The notes: generated from the sequence alone by a model not told the origin. A stretch of 64,000 bases of DNA from DIGJ01 sp041739345 (GCA_041739345.1 JBGSNZ010000022.1:186001-250000); one strand, 5' to 3'. Counted from the stretch's first letter, positions 1 through 9,121 are shown. Numbers and translations are program-made.

Positions 1-983
1 TAGAAAAGATTTATCTGTTTTTGGATAAAAAAGGGGTTGATGTCCTTCGTATTACTGATGATGTTCCGGATGAGGACATTATTTTAGAAGTTGAGTCGGA
101 AGACGATGAAAAAGAAGAAATTGAAAATATTGATTTATCAGTGCCGGATGGAATCAGCATCGAGGATCCGGTCCGTATGTATTTAAAAGAGATTGGAAAA
201 GTACCGCTATTAAGTGCGGATGAAGAAATTGATCTTGCAAAACGTATGGAAGATGGAGATGTGGAAGCAAAGAAACGTTTGGCGGAAGCGAATCTTCGTT
301 TAGTTGTTAGTATTGCAAAGCGCTATGTTGGTCGTGGTATGCTATTTCTTGATTTAATTCAAGAAGGCAATTTAGGATTAATCAAAGCGGTTGAAAAGTT
401 TGATTATACAAAAGGTTATAAATTTAGTACGTATGCAACCTGGTGGATTCGTCAGGCAATTACCAGAGCCATTGCTGATCAGGCAAGAACCATTCGTATT
501 CCAGTGCATATGGTAGAGACAATCAATAAATTAATACGTGTTCAAAGACAGTTATTACAAGAATTAGGCCGTGAACCAGCCTTAGAAGAAGTTGCAGCTG
601 AAATGAATATGCCGATTGAGAGGGTTCGTGAGATTCAAAAGATTTCACAGGAACCAGTATCATTAGAAACACCAATCGGTGAAGAAGAAGATAGCCATCT
701 GGGCGATTTTATTCAAGATGATAATGTTCCAGTTCCTGCTGATGCAGCAGCGTTTACTCTGCTAAAGGAACAATTAGTAGAAGTACTTGGAACACTTACC
801 GAACGAGAACAAAAGGTACTGCGCCTGCGATTTGGGCTAGACGATGGGCGAGCTCGCACATTAGAGGAAGTAGGTAAGGAATTTAATGTAACAAGGGAAC
901 GTATTCGACAAATAGAAGCAAAGGCACTTCGAAAATTAAGACATCCAAGCAGAAGTCGTAAACTGAAGGATTACTTGGAATAA
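1..983 (+). CDS. rpoD: RNA polymerase primary sigma factor RpoD (sigma-A), 5' end outside window
   Basis: Housekeeping sigma factor that directs core RNA polymerase to -35/-10 promoters. The reading frame is open back to base 3 (reading EKIYLFLDKKGVDVL), so the TTG at 21 is an internal leucine codon and the gene begins upstream. Region 1.2 (DPVRMYLKEIGKVPLLS) is followed by region 2 (NLRLVVSIAKRYVGRGM, then KFSTYATWWIRQAITRAI), region 3, and region 4 with the helix-turn-helix TLEEVGKEFNVTRERIRQIE that reads the -35 box. About 327 residues are visible against roughly 370 for the family, so some 40 N-terminal residues are missing. The next gene, trmK, follows on the same strand after a hairpin; in Firmicutes rpoD usually sits behind dnaG, which would lie just outside the window. 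Confidence 0.97.
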   Translation, partial: EKIYLFLDKKGVDVLRITDDVPDEDIILEVESEDDEKEEIENIDLSVPDGISIEDPVRMYLKEIGKVPLLSADEEIDLAKRMEDGDVEAKKRLAEANLRLVVSIAKRYVGRGMLFLDLIQEGNLGLIKAVEKFDYTKGYKFSTYATWWIRQAITRAIADQARTIRIPVHMVETINKLIRVQRQLLQELGREPALEEVAAEMNMPIERVREIQKISQEPVSLETPIGEEEDSHLGDFIQDDNVPVPADAAAFTLLKEQLVEVLGTLTEREQKVLRLRFGLDDGRARTLEEVGKEFNVTRERIRQIEAKALRKLRHPSRSRKLKDYLE

Positions 984-986
984 GAG

Positions 987-1011
987 GATGATACGCGGTA
1001 ATCGTATCATC
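987..1011 (+). other. Intercistronic hairpin between rpoD and trmK
   Basis: A perfect 9-bp inverted repeat, GATGATACG and CGTATCATC, with a 7-nt loop begins 4 nt after the rpoD stop codon. No T-run follows, so it is not a standard intrinsic terminator. It may be an RNA processing or 3'-end stabilising structure within an rpoD-trmK transcript. Its position also argues against a trmK start at 988. Confidence 0.6.
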
Positions 1012-1044
1012 ATACATAATGAAAACGCGTACAGGAGACAAAAA

Positions 1045-1740
1045 ATGGTACAATTATCAAAACGGCTTCTTATGGTTACAAACATGGTTACAAAAGGAAA
1101 CCGTGTAGCTGATATAGGGTGCGATCATGCATATACCTCAATATATCTAGTGGAGCAAAATATTTCAAACCGCATTATCGCAATGGACATTAATAAAGGA
1201 CCACTTGAGAGGGCAAAAGAACATGTTAAGCTTTATGGATGTGCAGAATATATTGATATTCGATTATCTGATGGGGCAAAAGAATTAGGACTGGATGAAG
1301 CTGATACATTACTTATTAGCGGAATGGGAGGCACTTTGACCATTCATATCCTTGAAGATAGCTACGAAGTCGTGCAAAGAGTAAAGGAACTGATATTACA
1401 GCCGCAGTCGGAAATAGCACAAGTAAGAAGATATCTGCATTCGATTGGCTTTTCTATCATAGATGAGGATATGCTGATAGAAGATGGTAAATATTATACC
1501 GCGGTGCATGCAATAAAAGGGGAAGAAAGCTATGAAGAGGAGATAGAATACTCTTATGGAAGAATTCTATTGCAGAAGAAAAATAAAAACTTATATGACT
1601 TTCTATGCCATGGTATTAATAAATACACAGAAGTTATCGCCAAATTAGAAACACAGGAATATGATAGAAATAAGCAACGTTTAAGTGAACTAAGGTTAGA
1701 AAAAGAAATGATGGAAAAAGCACTTAAACATTTTGACTAG
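1045..1740 (+). CDS. trmK: tRNA (adenine(22)-N1)-methyltransferase TrmK
   Basis: SAM-dependent methyltransferase that makes m1A22 in tRNA in Gram-positive bacteria. The 231-residue protein has the motif I SAM-binding loop VADIGCDHAYTS near residues 21-32 and the TrmK-type SGMGGTLT motif around residue 92. The start at 1045 is chosen because AGGAGA lies 5-9 nt upstream and the product then matches the family's length of about 230. An in-frame ATG at 988 would add 19 residues but lies inside a hairpin and has no ribosome binding site. The gene sits directly behind rpoD, the usual Firmicute arrangement, and only 12 nt ahead of the nucleoside kinase gene, so these are probably co-transcribed. Confidence 0.9.
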   Translation: MVQLSKRLLMVTNMVTKGNRVADIGCDHAYTSIYLVEQNISNRIIAMDINKGPLERAKEHVKLYGCAEYIDIRLSDGAKELGLDEADTLLISGMGGTLTIHILEDSYEVVQRVKELILQPQSEIAQVRRYLHSIGFSIIDEDMLIEDGKYYTAVHAIKGEESYEEEIEYSYGRILLQKKNKNLYDFLCHGINKYTEVIAKLETQEYDRNKQRLSELRLEKEMMEKALKHFD

Positions 1741-1752
1741 GAGGATACATAC

Positions 1753-3414
1753 ATGGATAAAGTTACTCTTATCATAGACGGAGTGGAGAAAAAATATGAT
1801 TGTGACACCACATATTTAAAAATATGCAAAGAATACGAGAAAAATTTTAACGATGACATTATGCTCGTTAAGCTTAATGGAAATTTGCGGGAACTAAATG
1901 CAAAGGTTGCCCAAAGTGGTACCCTGGAATTTTTGACAACTCAGGATGTGAATGGGTTGAAGACCTATACACGTGGCATAATTATGGTTTTAATGAAAGC
2001 TCTTTATAAAGTGATTGGCCAGGATAAAATCAATAAGGTTTCGATTGAACACTCAATGGGGCCAGGTTATTATGGTGAAATTGATATGGATGGTGATCTT
2101 ACGCTAGAACTTATTCAAAAAGTAGAAGACCAAATGTTTGAATTTGTAAAAAAAGATATTCTATTTGAAAAGTATTCCATAAGTACAAGGGAAGCCATTG
2201 AAAAGTTCCATAATTATAAAATGTATGCAAAGGAGCAATTATTCCGCTATCGTCGTGTATCAAAAACGAATATCTATCGCCTTGGTGATTTTGAAGATTA
2301 TTTTTTTGGATACATGCCACCAAGCACAGGAATGTTAAAATATTTTAAACTGATTCGTTATGAAAAAGGTTTTATACTACAACTTCCTACCATTGATGAT
2401 ACCAAGACCGTTCAGGAATTTAAACCAAGAGAAAAGCTTTTTGCAAAGCTTCGTGAAGTAAGCAATTGGGGAAGAGATATGGAGATTACTTCCGTAGGTG
2501 AACTAAACAATATGATTGCAAAAGGTGAAATGAGCGATTTGATTTTAGTGCAGGAAGCATTTCAGGAAAAGAAGATTGGTGAGATAGCAGAGCAAATTGC
2601 ATCACTTAAAAATCGCAAGTTTGTAATGATTGCAGGACCATCTTCATCTGGAAAGACGACATTTTCTCATCGGCTTTCGATTCAGTTACGTACATTTGGA
2701 CTTAAGCCTCATCCAATCGGAGTAGATGATTATTTCGTTAATCGGGAAGACACTCCACATAATGAAGATGGAACATTCAATTTTGAATGCTTAGAAGCGA
2801 TTGATGTCGAGCAGTTTAACAAGGATATGAAAGCTTTGCTAAATGGTGAAAGAGTTGAACTCCCTAGTTTTAATTTTAAAACTGGGCGAAGAGAATACAA
2901 GGGTAATTTTAAACAACTTGGAGCAGATGACATATTAGTAATTGAAGGAATCCATGGTTTAAATGACAAACTCTCCTATGCGCTTCCAGCGGAGAGCAAG
3001 TTTAAAATATATATCAGTGCATTAACTACTTTAAATATTGATGAGCACAACCAGATTTCTACTTCAGATGGAAGATTGATAAGGCGAATGGTGCGGGATG
3101 CAAGAACGAGAGGAGCAAGTGCTAGTAGGACAATTGAAATGTGGAAATCGGTTCGAAGTGGGGAAGAAAAGTATATTTTTCCATTCCAGGAAAGTGCAGA
3201 TGTTATGTTTAATTCAGCGATGATTTATGAACTCGCGGTATTGAAACAGTTTGCAGAACCAATTTTATTTAATATTGAAACAAGTGATCCTGCATATACC
3301 GAGGCGAAACGATTACTCAAATTTTTAGACTATTTTGTCGGAGTAAGCAGTGAAGAAATACCAAAGAATTCTATTTTAAGAGAATTTGTGGGTAATAGTT
3401 GTTTTAAAGTATAA
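1753..3414 (+). CDS. Uridine kinase-like nucleoside kinase with N-terminal TGS/ThrRS-like region
   Basis: A 553-residue protein with two parts. The first ~200 residues resemble the TGS plus second additional domain of threonyl-tRNA synthetase (HSMGPGYYGEID near residue 100). The C-terminal half is a phosphoribulokinase/uridine kinase domain with P-loop GPSSSGKTT near residue 297, followed by the substrate segment VDDYFVNR and the Walker B-like ILVIEGIHGL. The likely reaction is phosphorylation of a nucleoside such as uridine, but the substrate is inferred from family only. AGGAG (1740-1744) provides the ribosome binding site, 12 nt after trmK. The fusion architecture is standard in Clostridia, so it is not an oddity. 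A strong bidirectional terminator follows. Confidence 0.85.
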   Translation: MDKVTLIIDGVEKKYDCDTTYLKICKEYEKNFNDDIMLVKLNGNLRELNAKVAQSGTLEFLTTQDVNGLKTYTRGIIMVLMKALYKVIGQDKINKVSIEHSMGPGYYGEIDMDGDLTLELIQKVEDQMFEFVKKDILFEKYSISTREAIEKFHNYKMYAKEQLFRYRRVSKTNIYRLGDFEDYFFGYMPPSTGMLKYFKLIRYEKGFILQLPTIDDTKTVQEFKPREKLFAKLREVSNWGRDMEITSVGELNNMIAKGEMSDLILVQEAFQEKKIGEIAEQIASLKNRKFVMIAGPSSSGKTTFSHRLSIQLRTFGLKPHPIGVDDYFVNREDTPHNEDGTFNFECLEAIDVEQFNKDMKALLNGERVELPSFNFKTGRREYKGNFKQLGADDILVIEGIHGLNDKLSYALPAESKFKIYISALTTLNIDEHNQISTSDGRLIRRMVRDARTRGASASRTIEMWKSVRSGEEKYIFPFQESADVMFNSAMIYELAVLKQFAEPILFNIETSDPAYTEAKRLLKFLDYFVGVSSEEIPKNSILREFVGNSCFKV

Positions 3415-3483
3415 ATAAATGAGCAGCGATATATTTTAGTGTAAACTAAAAATATCGCTGCTCATTTATTGATGTTCTTTTTA
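3414..3483. terminator. Bidirectional rho-independent terminator
   Basis: A long hairpin with arms 3414-3440 and 3445-3470 (about 26 paired bases, one bulged base, loop GTAA) begins at the last base of the nucleoside kinase stop codon. On the plus strand it is followed by TTCTTTTT. It lies between convergent genes and should stop transcription from the plus-strand kinase gene and from hflC. Confidence 0.85.
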
Positions 3484-3496
3484 AAATTATATTTTT

Positions 3497-4366
3497 TTAC
3501 TTTCCATAGAAGATTTGTGCAATTGGCGAATCAGGAGAAAGAATTAAAGTTTTATTTTCGCCGGTCATTGATGTTTTAATAGCATCTAAGCTACGAACAA
3601 AGGAATAAAAATCAGTTTTACTTTGGTCAGAGTATGCGTCTGCTAATATTTTCATATACTCTGCTTCTCCCTGGGCTACCAAAATGGCAGCGTTTTTTTC
3701 TGCTTCGGAAAGCATAACGGTTACTTCTTTATCCGTTGAATTTTTAATTACCTGTGCTACGGAATCTCCCTCTGCTTTATATGTTGCAGCGATGTTATCA
3801 CGTTCCGATATCATACGCTCATAGACGGCAGCTTTGTTGTCACTTGGAAGGTCAAGCTGTTTGGTCTCAAATGTCAACAGTTCAATGCCATATTGGGAAA
3901 TGCTGTTTTTTATACTTTCGGAGACTGCACTAGAGAGCACGCCATCCCGACTGGAGATTACCTCTTCTTGATCGATACTGCTGATTACATTTTTGGTTGC
4001 ATTGTAAACCATGGTATCAATACGACTCTCAGCATTGGAAACTGAAGAGTTTAAAGATTGTGCAAATTTTAATGGATCTGAGATTTTCCATAAGATATAA
4101 CTATCCGTAATCATGGTCTTTTTATCTTTGGTAATGACATCCGATGGAGCCAAATCATAGATTAAAGTTTGATTTGGGAGCTTATCAACACTTTGAATAA
4201 ATGGTATCTTAAAACTAATTCCGGCTTCTGTAATAACATGATCAACTTTTCCGAATTGTCGAATGAGGCTGTATTCATTCTCTGCGGTAATTACCGTTGT
4301 AGAAAAGCTAGCAAAGAGTAGTATTAAAAGAGCGATTATCAATGGAATTTTTTTACTTACTTTCAT
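3497..4366 (-). CDS. hflC: HflC-like SPFH/band 7 membrane protein
   Basis: A 289-residue membrane-anchored SPFH (stomatin/prohibitin/flotillin/HflKC) protein. One N-terminal transmembrane helix (IPLIIALLILLFASFSTTVI, about residues 8-27) is followed by the band 7 domain beginning EYSLIRQFGKVDHV, a long helical stretch with YERMISERDNIAATYKAEGDS, and an alanine/glutamate-rich coiled-coil region. In proteobacteria HflC forms a cage with HflK around the FtsH protease and modulates membrane protein turnover; that role is inferred here. The start codon shares one base with the hflK stop (TAATG), and AAGGAGGCAG precedes it, so the pair is translationally coupled. Confidence 0.87.
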   Translation of the reverse strand: MKVSKKIPLIIALLILLFASFSTTVITAENEYSLIRQFGKVDHVITEAGISFKIPFIQSVDKLPNQTLIYDLAPSDVITKDKKTMITDSYILWKISDPLKFAQSLNSSVSNAESRIDTMVYNATKNVISSIDQEEVISSRDGVLSSAVSESIKNSISQYGIELLTFETKQLDLPSDNKAAVYERMISERDNIAATYKAEGDSVAQVIKNSTDKEVTVMLSEAEKNAAILVAQGEAEYMKILADAYSDQSKTDFYSFVRSLDAIKTSMTGENKTLILSPDSPIAQIFYGK

Positions 4367-5379
4367 TATTCTGCCTCCTTTGCATCGGTATTTGAAGATT
4401 GTGTTTCAAAATTGGCGAAGGTTTCTAATGGCAGAAATTCCTGGACATTTCCATTACCACTTTCGATAATCACTTTTAAGTCAGGAAGAATATCCTCCAT
4501 TGCTTCATAAAACATTCTTTTTTTTGTTATAGTTGGATTCTTTTTATATTCCTTATACATAGAGTTAAAACGAGATACTTGTGCGGTTGCTTCATTGATA
4601 CGCTCCGTCTTTTGCGCCTCAGCAGCTTTTGTAATTCCATCTGCTTTTGCCTGTGCAGCAGGCATTTTTTCACTCTTATATTTGTTTGCATTGTTAAGAG
4701 CAGTTTCTTTTCCTTGTTTCGCAGTTTCAACCTCTTTAAAGGCTTCCATAACCTCAATTGTTGGCGGTTCGGAATCCTGAATCGTAATATTTACAAGCTG
4801 AACACCAATATCTTGAACTTCGAGTTTCTTTAAAATCATTTCCTTGATGGCGGCTTGTATTTCGTTTTTTCCTGTAGTCAACACACTGTCAACCGTATAA
4901 CTTCCGATGACGGTACGAATACAGCTCTGTGCCAAATTTTTTAATATGAGTACTGGTTCTTCAGAGGCATAAAGTGCCTTTACCGGATCAGAAAAGCGAT
5001 ATTCTACGAAAAAATCAACATTTACGAAATTATAATCAGAAGTGATCATAAGGGATTCATCCTCAACAGCTTCTCCGGATTCTTTAATATAGCCAATTGG
5101 AAATCCCTGAATCGTAGTATTTACTTTTTTCACAGATTGGACAAGTGGAATCTTAAAGTGTAGACCTGAACTGGTAACAGCTTTTGCTTTTCCAAAGGTG
5201 ATTAAAACAGCTTGTTCTTGCTCTTTTATCTGGTACGTCGAGCCAAAAATCAGAATCAGGAAAGCAATAGCTGCAATAACGCCAACAATCATCTTTTTAA
5301 TAAAGGTATTGTTTGGCGTAATTCTTACATCATCACTTGAATCATCTGCATTATGCGGGGTGTTATTATTAAAAATCAT
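4366..5379 (-). CDS. hflK: HflK-like SPFH/band 7 membrane protein
   Basis: A 337-residue partner of HflC. A short polar N-terminus (NNNTPHNADDSSDD) precedes a transmembrane helix at about residues 31-50 (MIVGVIAAIAFLILIFGSTY) and then the HflK-typical entry into the SPFH domain, YQIKEQEQAVLITFGKA. The C-terminal half is an Ala/Glu/Lys-rich helix (AQAKADGITKAAEAQKTERI) typical of HflK. The protein lacks the long glycine-rich N-terminal tail of the enterobacterial form. GGAGGAAATATATG gives a clear start. The gene is first in the hflKC operon behind its own sigma-A promoter. No ftsH is visible nearby. Confidence 0.87.
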   Translation of the reverse strand: MIFNNNTPHNADDSSDDVRITPNNTFIKKMIVGVIAAIAFLILIFGSTYQIKEQEQAVLITFGKAKAVTSSGLHFKIPLVQSVKKVNTTIQGFPIGYIKESGEAVEDESLMITSDYNFVNVDFFVEYRFSDPVKALYASEEPVLILKNLAQSCIRTVIGSYTVDSVLTTGKNEIQAAIKEMILKKLEVQDIGVQLVNITIQDSEPPTIEVMEAFKEVETAKQGKETALNNANKYKSEKMPAAQAKADGITKAAEAQKTERINEATAQVSRFNSMYKEYKKNPTITKKRMFYEAMEDILPDLKVIIESGNGNVQEFLPLETFANFETQSSNTDAKEAE

Positions 5380-5409
5380 ATATTTCCTCCTTTATACACG
5401 CTTTCCTAT

Positions 5410-5438
5410 AGTATACAGGATATGAAATCAATCTTCAA
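5410..5438 (-). promoter_or_regulatory. Sigma-A promoter of hflKC
   Basis: On the minus strand, TTGAAG (5433-5438) and TATACT (5410-5415) are 17 bp apart, about 30 bp upstream of the hflK start. Confidence 0.6.
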
Positions 5439-5465
5439 TTTAATTTAGTAAATAGATAACCTAAG

Positions 5466-5494
5466 TTGTCAGATGTAATTCAATATGCTAAAAT
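5466..5494 (+). promoter_or_regulatory. Sigma-A promoter of the exonuclease III gene
   Basis: TTGTCA (5466-5471) and TAAAAT (5489-5494) with a 17-bp spacer, 36 bp ahead of the start codon. Confidence 0.6.
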
Positions 5495-5530
5495 GGCGAT
5501 ATCGAAGATATCTAAGAGGGAGACATACGA

Positions 5531-6289
5531 ATGAAACTCATATCATGGAATGTAAATGGAATCCGAGCCTGTGTGCAAAAAGGATTTATAGAATTTTTTA
5601 AAGAAGCAGATGCTGATATATTTTGTTTACAGGAAACGAAGCTACAAGAAGGCCAGATCGATTTAGATTTACCAGGATATCATCAATATTGGAACTATGC
5701 AGAAAAAAAGGGGTATTCCGGTACTGCTATTTTCACAAAAAAGGAACCATTATGTGCTTATTATGGGATTGGAATGGAGGAACATGATAAAGAAGGAAGG
5801 GTGATAACGTTAGAGTTTGATTCCTTTTATATGGTCACGGTATATACTCCAAACTCAAAAAGTGAATTGGAACGCCTAGATTACCGAATGGAATGGGAAA
5901 TTGCCTTCCGGCAGTATTTAAAGAAATTAGAAGAGACAAAACCAGTTATTTTTTGTGGGGATTTGAACGTAGCACACAAAGAAATAGATTTAAAAAATCC
6001 AAAGGCAAATCGTAAAAATGCAGGATTTACGGATGAGGAACGAGGAAAATTTGACGAAATCGTAGAATCAGGATTTATCGATACCTTCCGTTATTTTTAT
6101 CCGGAGCAGGCAGAAATCTATTCTTGGTGGTCATACCGATTCCGCGCGAGGGAGAAGAATGCTGGATGGAGAATTGATTACTTTTGTACCTCAGATAGTT
6201 TGAAAGATAAACTAATAGACGCAAAGATCCATAATGAAATATTAGGATCGGACCACTGTCCGGTGGAACTTACAATTGATCTAATGTAG
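5531..6289 (+). CDS. exoA: Exodeoxyribonuclease III (AP endonuclease)
   Basis: A 252-residue enzyme of the exonuclease III/APE1 family, which cleaves DNA at abasic sites in base excision repair and degrades 3' ends. Visible active-site motifs in order are WNVNGIRA (residues 5-12), LQETKLQ with the metal-binding Glu (about residues 34-40), the GDLNVAHKEID catalytic Asp/Asn motif (about 141-151), and the C-terminal GSDHCPVELTI with the catalytic Asp-His. The length is normal for the family. GGGAGA lies 6-11 nt before the ATG. It is a monocistronic unit with its own promoter, followed by the leuS leader. Confidence 0.95.
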   Translation: MKLISWNVNGIRACVQKGFIEFFKEADADIFCLQETKLQEGQIDLDLPGYHQYWNYAEKKGYSGTAIFTKKEPLCAYYGIGMEEHDKEGRVITLEFDSFYMVTVYTPNSKSELERLDYRMEWEIAFRQYLKKLEETKPVIFCGDLNVAHKEIDLKNPKANRKNAGFTDEERGKFDEIVESGFIDTFRYFYPEQAEIYSWWSYRFRAREKNAGWRIDYFCTSDSLKDKLIDAKIHNEILGSDHCPVELTIDLM

Positions 6290-6321
6290 AAAATAAATCA
6301 AATGTTAATTAAACCAGTTAC

Positions 6322-6350
6322 TTGACAAGAAAGGCACTCTGTAATAAAAT
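6322..6350 (+). promoter_or_regulatory. Sigma-A promoter of the leuS T-box transcript
   Basis: TTGACA (6322-6327), a 17-bp spacer and TAAAAT (6345-6350). Transcription should start near 6357, giving a leader of about 330 nt before leuS. Confidence 0.75.
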
Positions 6351-6356
6351 GAAATG

Positions 6357-6619
6357 CAGAAAATAAAGAAAAGCATGGAAAAGGAATAGTAAGAATTATA
6401 ACGTTTTCAGAGAGTTGTCGTTTGGTGGAAGACAATAGCCGATGAATTCCGAACTCACCTTGGAGCTCCTTAGATGAAACTATTAGTAGTTTAAGGCGGG
6501 ATTTCCCGTTATAGAATAAATGAGTGCATGTAGAAAAACTACATGAAATAGAGTGGTACCACGGACTTACTTCCTCTCCGTCTCTATGGGCATAAGCTTG
6601 TAGAACGGGGAGGTTTTTT
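6357..6619 (+). promoter_or_regulatory. T-box riboswitch (leucine), leuS leader
   Basis: A tRNA-sensing leader. Stem I includes AGAGAGTTG at its base and the specifier segment GAACTCACC, with CTC (6454-6456) as the likely leucine specifier codon. The T-box core AGAGTGGTACCACGG (6549-6564) would pair with the NCCA end of uncharged tRNA in the antiterminator. A competing terminator is formed by CCTCTCCGT (6573-6581) and ACGGGGAGG (6605-6613), followed by TTTTTT. Uncharged tRNA-Leu is expected to allow read-through into leuS. The specifier assignment agrees with the downstream gene. It fills most of the 396-bp gap between exoA and leuS. Confidence 0.93.
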
Positions 6620-6685
6620 ACTTTATTTCGTTCTTTATCATCAATATTGATGAGACAACCAATTAAATTTTAGGAGGAAACAAAA

Positions 6686-9100
6686 ATGTCAACACCTTAT
6701 AACCATAAGGAAATAGAAAAAAAGTGGCGTGGTAACTGGGAAAAGAATCCGGTTAACGTAAATGATGGTAAGAAACCAAAATATTATTGTTTGGATATGT
6801 TTCCATATCCATCAGGAAATGGTCTTCACGTTGGACACTGGAGAGGTTATGTAATCAGTGATGTTTGGAGCCGTTACAAAATGCTCAAAGGATATTACAT
6901 CATTCATCCAATGGGATGGGATGCATTTGGACTTCCTGCAGAAAATTATGCAATTAAAATGGGCGTTCATCCTGCAAAATCCACAGCAGAGAACGTAGCA
7001 AACATTAAACGTCAGATTCATGAAATTGCAGCAGTTTATGACTGGGATATGGAAGTAAATACAACCGATCCTAATTTCTACAAATGGACACAATGGATTT
7101 TTGTTAAGATGTTTAAGGAAGGTCTTGCTTATGAAAAACAAATGCCAATCAACTGGTGCCCATCTTGTAAGACAGGTCTTGCAAATGAAGAGGTAATTAA
7201 TGGAAAATGTGAACGTTGTGGCGAAGATGTAACCAAGAAAAACTTGAAACAATGGATGCTTCGCATTACAAAATATGCGGATCGTTTATTAGCTGATTTG
7301 GATAAACTAGACTGGCCAGAAAAAGTGAAAAAGATGCAGTCTGACTGGATTGGAAAGTCCTATGGTGCAGAGGTTGATTTTAAGGTTGATGGTATGGATA
7401 ATTCCATTACGGTATATACCACCAGACCAGATACACTTTATGGGGCTACCTTTATGGTACTTGCACCAGAACATGCACTGGCGAAAGAATTAGCAACAAA
7501 AGAAAATAAAGAAGCAGTTGAAAAATACATTTATGATGCTTCCATGAAATCAAATGTAGACCGTCTTCAGGACAAAGAAAAGACTGGTGTATTTACCGGA
7601 AGCTATGCAATTAATCCTTTAAATGGAGAAAAGACACCAATCTGGCTATCTGACTATGTTTTGGCAGATTATGGAACTGGTGCAATCATGTGTGTACCTG
7701 CTCATGATGACAGAGACTTTGATTTTGCTACTAAGTTTAATATTCCTATTATTCAGGTTATTGCAAAAGACGGAAATGAAATTGAAGATATGGAAGTGGC
7801 ATATACCGAAGCAACTGGAACGATGATTAATTCTGGTGAATGGAATGGAATGGAATCAGCCGTTCTTAAAAAAGATGCCCCAGCGATGATAGAAGCACGT
7901 GGACTAGGAAGAAAGACAACCAACTATAAGCTTCGTGACTGGGTATTCTCAAGACAGCGTTACTGGGGTGAGCCAATTCCAATTATACATTGCCCTCATT
8001 GTGGATGTGTAGCAGTTCCAGAAGAGGAACTACCATTATTGCTTCCAGAAGTAGAATCTTATCAGCCAACCGGAACCGGAGAGTCACCACTTGCAGATAT
8101 TACAGAATGGGTAAATACAACTTGTCCTACCTGTGGTGCACCTGCAAAACGTGAAACCAATACGATGCCTCAGTGGGCAGGATCTTCTTGGTATTTCTTA
8201 CGCTATGTAGATAGCCATAATAACGAAGAATTAGTAAGCAAAGAAAAAGCAGATACATTATTACCAGTTGATATGTATATCGGTGGTGTAGAGCATGCGG
8301 TACTTCACTTGCTTTACTCCAGATTCTATACAAAATTCTTACATGATATCGGAGTTGTAGATTTTGATGAACCATTTACAAAATTATTTAACCAAGGAAT
8401 GATTAATGGTAAAAACGGTATTAAGATGAGTAAATCAAAAGGTAATGTGGTATCACCAGACGATTTAGTAAGAGATTATGGTTGTGATGCATTAAGACTT
8501 TATGAATTATTTGTAGGACCTCCAGAACTTGATTCGGAATGGGATGACAGAGGAATTGACGGTGTATATCGATTCTTAAATCGTTTCTGGAACTTAGTTA
8601 AAGACAGTAAAGATGCTAATGTTGTAGAAACAAAAGAAATGGTGAAACTTCGTCATAAAATGATATACGATATCACTACACGTTTGGAAAGTTTCAGCTT
8701 AAATACTGTAATCAGTGGATTTATGGAATATAACAATAAATTCATCGATCTTGCAAAAAAAGAAGGTGGAATTGATAAAAAGACGTTGGAAACTGCAGTT
8801 GTTTTATTAGCACCATTTGCACCACATGTAGCAAGTGAACTCTTTGAAGCACTTGGAAATTCTACACCTGTTTTTGATGAAAGCTGGCCAGAATACAGTA
8901 AGGATGCAATGAAGGACGATGAGATAGAGATTGCCGTTCAAATTAATGGTAAGACGAAAGCAACCGTAACAGTGGCTGCCGAGGAAGTCAAAGATGTAAT
9001 CATTGAAGCTGCAAAAGCAGAAATTAGCGATAAATTAACTGGAACGATCGTGAAAGAAATTTATGTTCCGGGAAGAATTGTAAATATAGTAATGAAATAA
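6686..9100 (+). CDS. leuS: Leucyl-tRNA synthetase
   Basis: Class Ia aminoacyl-tRNA synthetase that charges tRNA-Leu in the cytoplasm. The 804-residue protein has the HIGH signature as HVGH in PYPSGNGLHVGHWRGYV (about residue 48), two CxxC-type zinc or knuckle segments (CPSCKTGLANEEV...CERCG and CPHCGC...CPTCG), an editing (CP1) insertion containing TTRPDTLYGATFMVLAPEH, and KMSKSKGNVVSP as the KMSKS loop. The length is typical of the bacterial enzyme. AGGAGG lies 8 nt before the ATG. Expression is controlled by the upstream T-box. A terminator hairpin follows 21 bp after the stop. Confidence 0.98.
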   Translation: MSTPYNHKEIEKKWRGNWEKNPVNVNDGKKPKYYCLDMFPYPSGNGLHVGHWRGYVISDVWSRYKMLKGYYIIHPMGWDAFGLPAENYAIKMGVHPAKSTAENVANIKRQIHEIAAVYDWDMEVNTTDPNFYKWTQWIFVKMFKEGLAYEKQMPINWCPSCKTGLANEEVINGKCERCGEDVTKKNLKQWMLRITKYADRLLADLDKLDWPEKVKKMQSDWIGKSYGAEVDFKVDGMDNSITVYTTRPDTLYGATFMVLAPEHALAKELATKENKEAVEKYIYDASMKSNVDRLQDKEKTGVFTGSYAINPLNGEKTPIWLSDYVLADYGTGAIMCVPAHDDRDFDFATKFNIPIIQVIAKDGNEIEDMEVAYTEATGTMINSGEWNGMESAVLKKDAPAMIEARGLGRKTTNYKLRDWVFSRQRYWGEPIPIIHCPHCGCVAVPEEELPLLLPEVESYQPTGTGESPLADITEWVNTTCPTCGAPAKRETNTMPQWAGSSWYFLRYVDSHNNEELVSKEKADTLLPVDMYIGGVEHAVLHLLYSRFYTKFLHDIGVVDFDEPFTKLFNQGMINGKNGIKMSKSKGNVVSPDDLVRDYGCDALRLYELFVGPPELDSEWDDRGIDGVYRFLNRFWNLVKDSKDANVVETKEMVKLRHKMIYDITTRLESFSLNTVISGFMEYNNKFIDLAKKEGGIDKKTLETAVVLLAPFAPHVASELFEALGNSTPVFDESWPEYSKDAMKDDEIEIAVQINGKTKATVTVAAEEVKDVIIEAAKAEISDKLTGTIVKEIYVPGRIVNIVMK

Positions 9101-9121
9101 ATAGAAATTTAAAATAATAGT

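Noticed and set aside
21..983. TTG at 21 as the start of rpoD
   Set aside because: The frame is open to the window edge and the residues before it match sigma region 1.1, so the TTG is an internal leucine codon.
988..1044. Extended trmK N-terminus from ATG 988
   Set aside because: It lies in a hairpin, has no ribosome binding site, and the added residues do not fit the family; ATG 1045 has AGGAGA.
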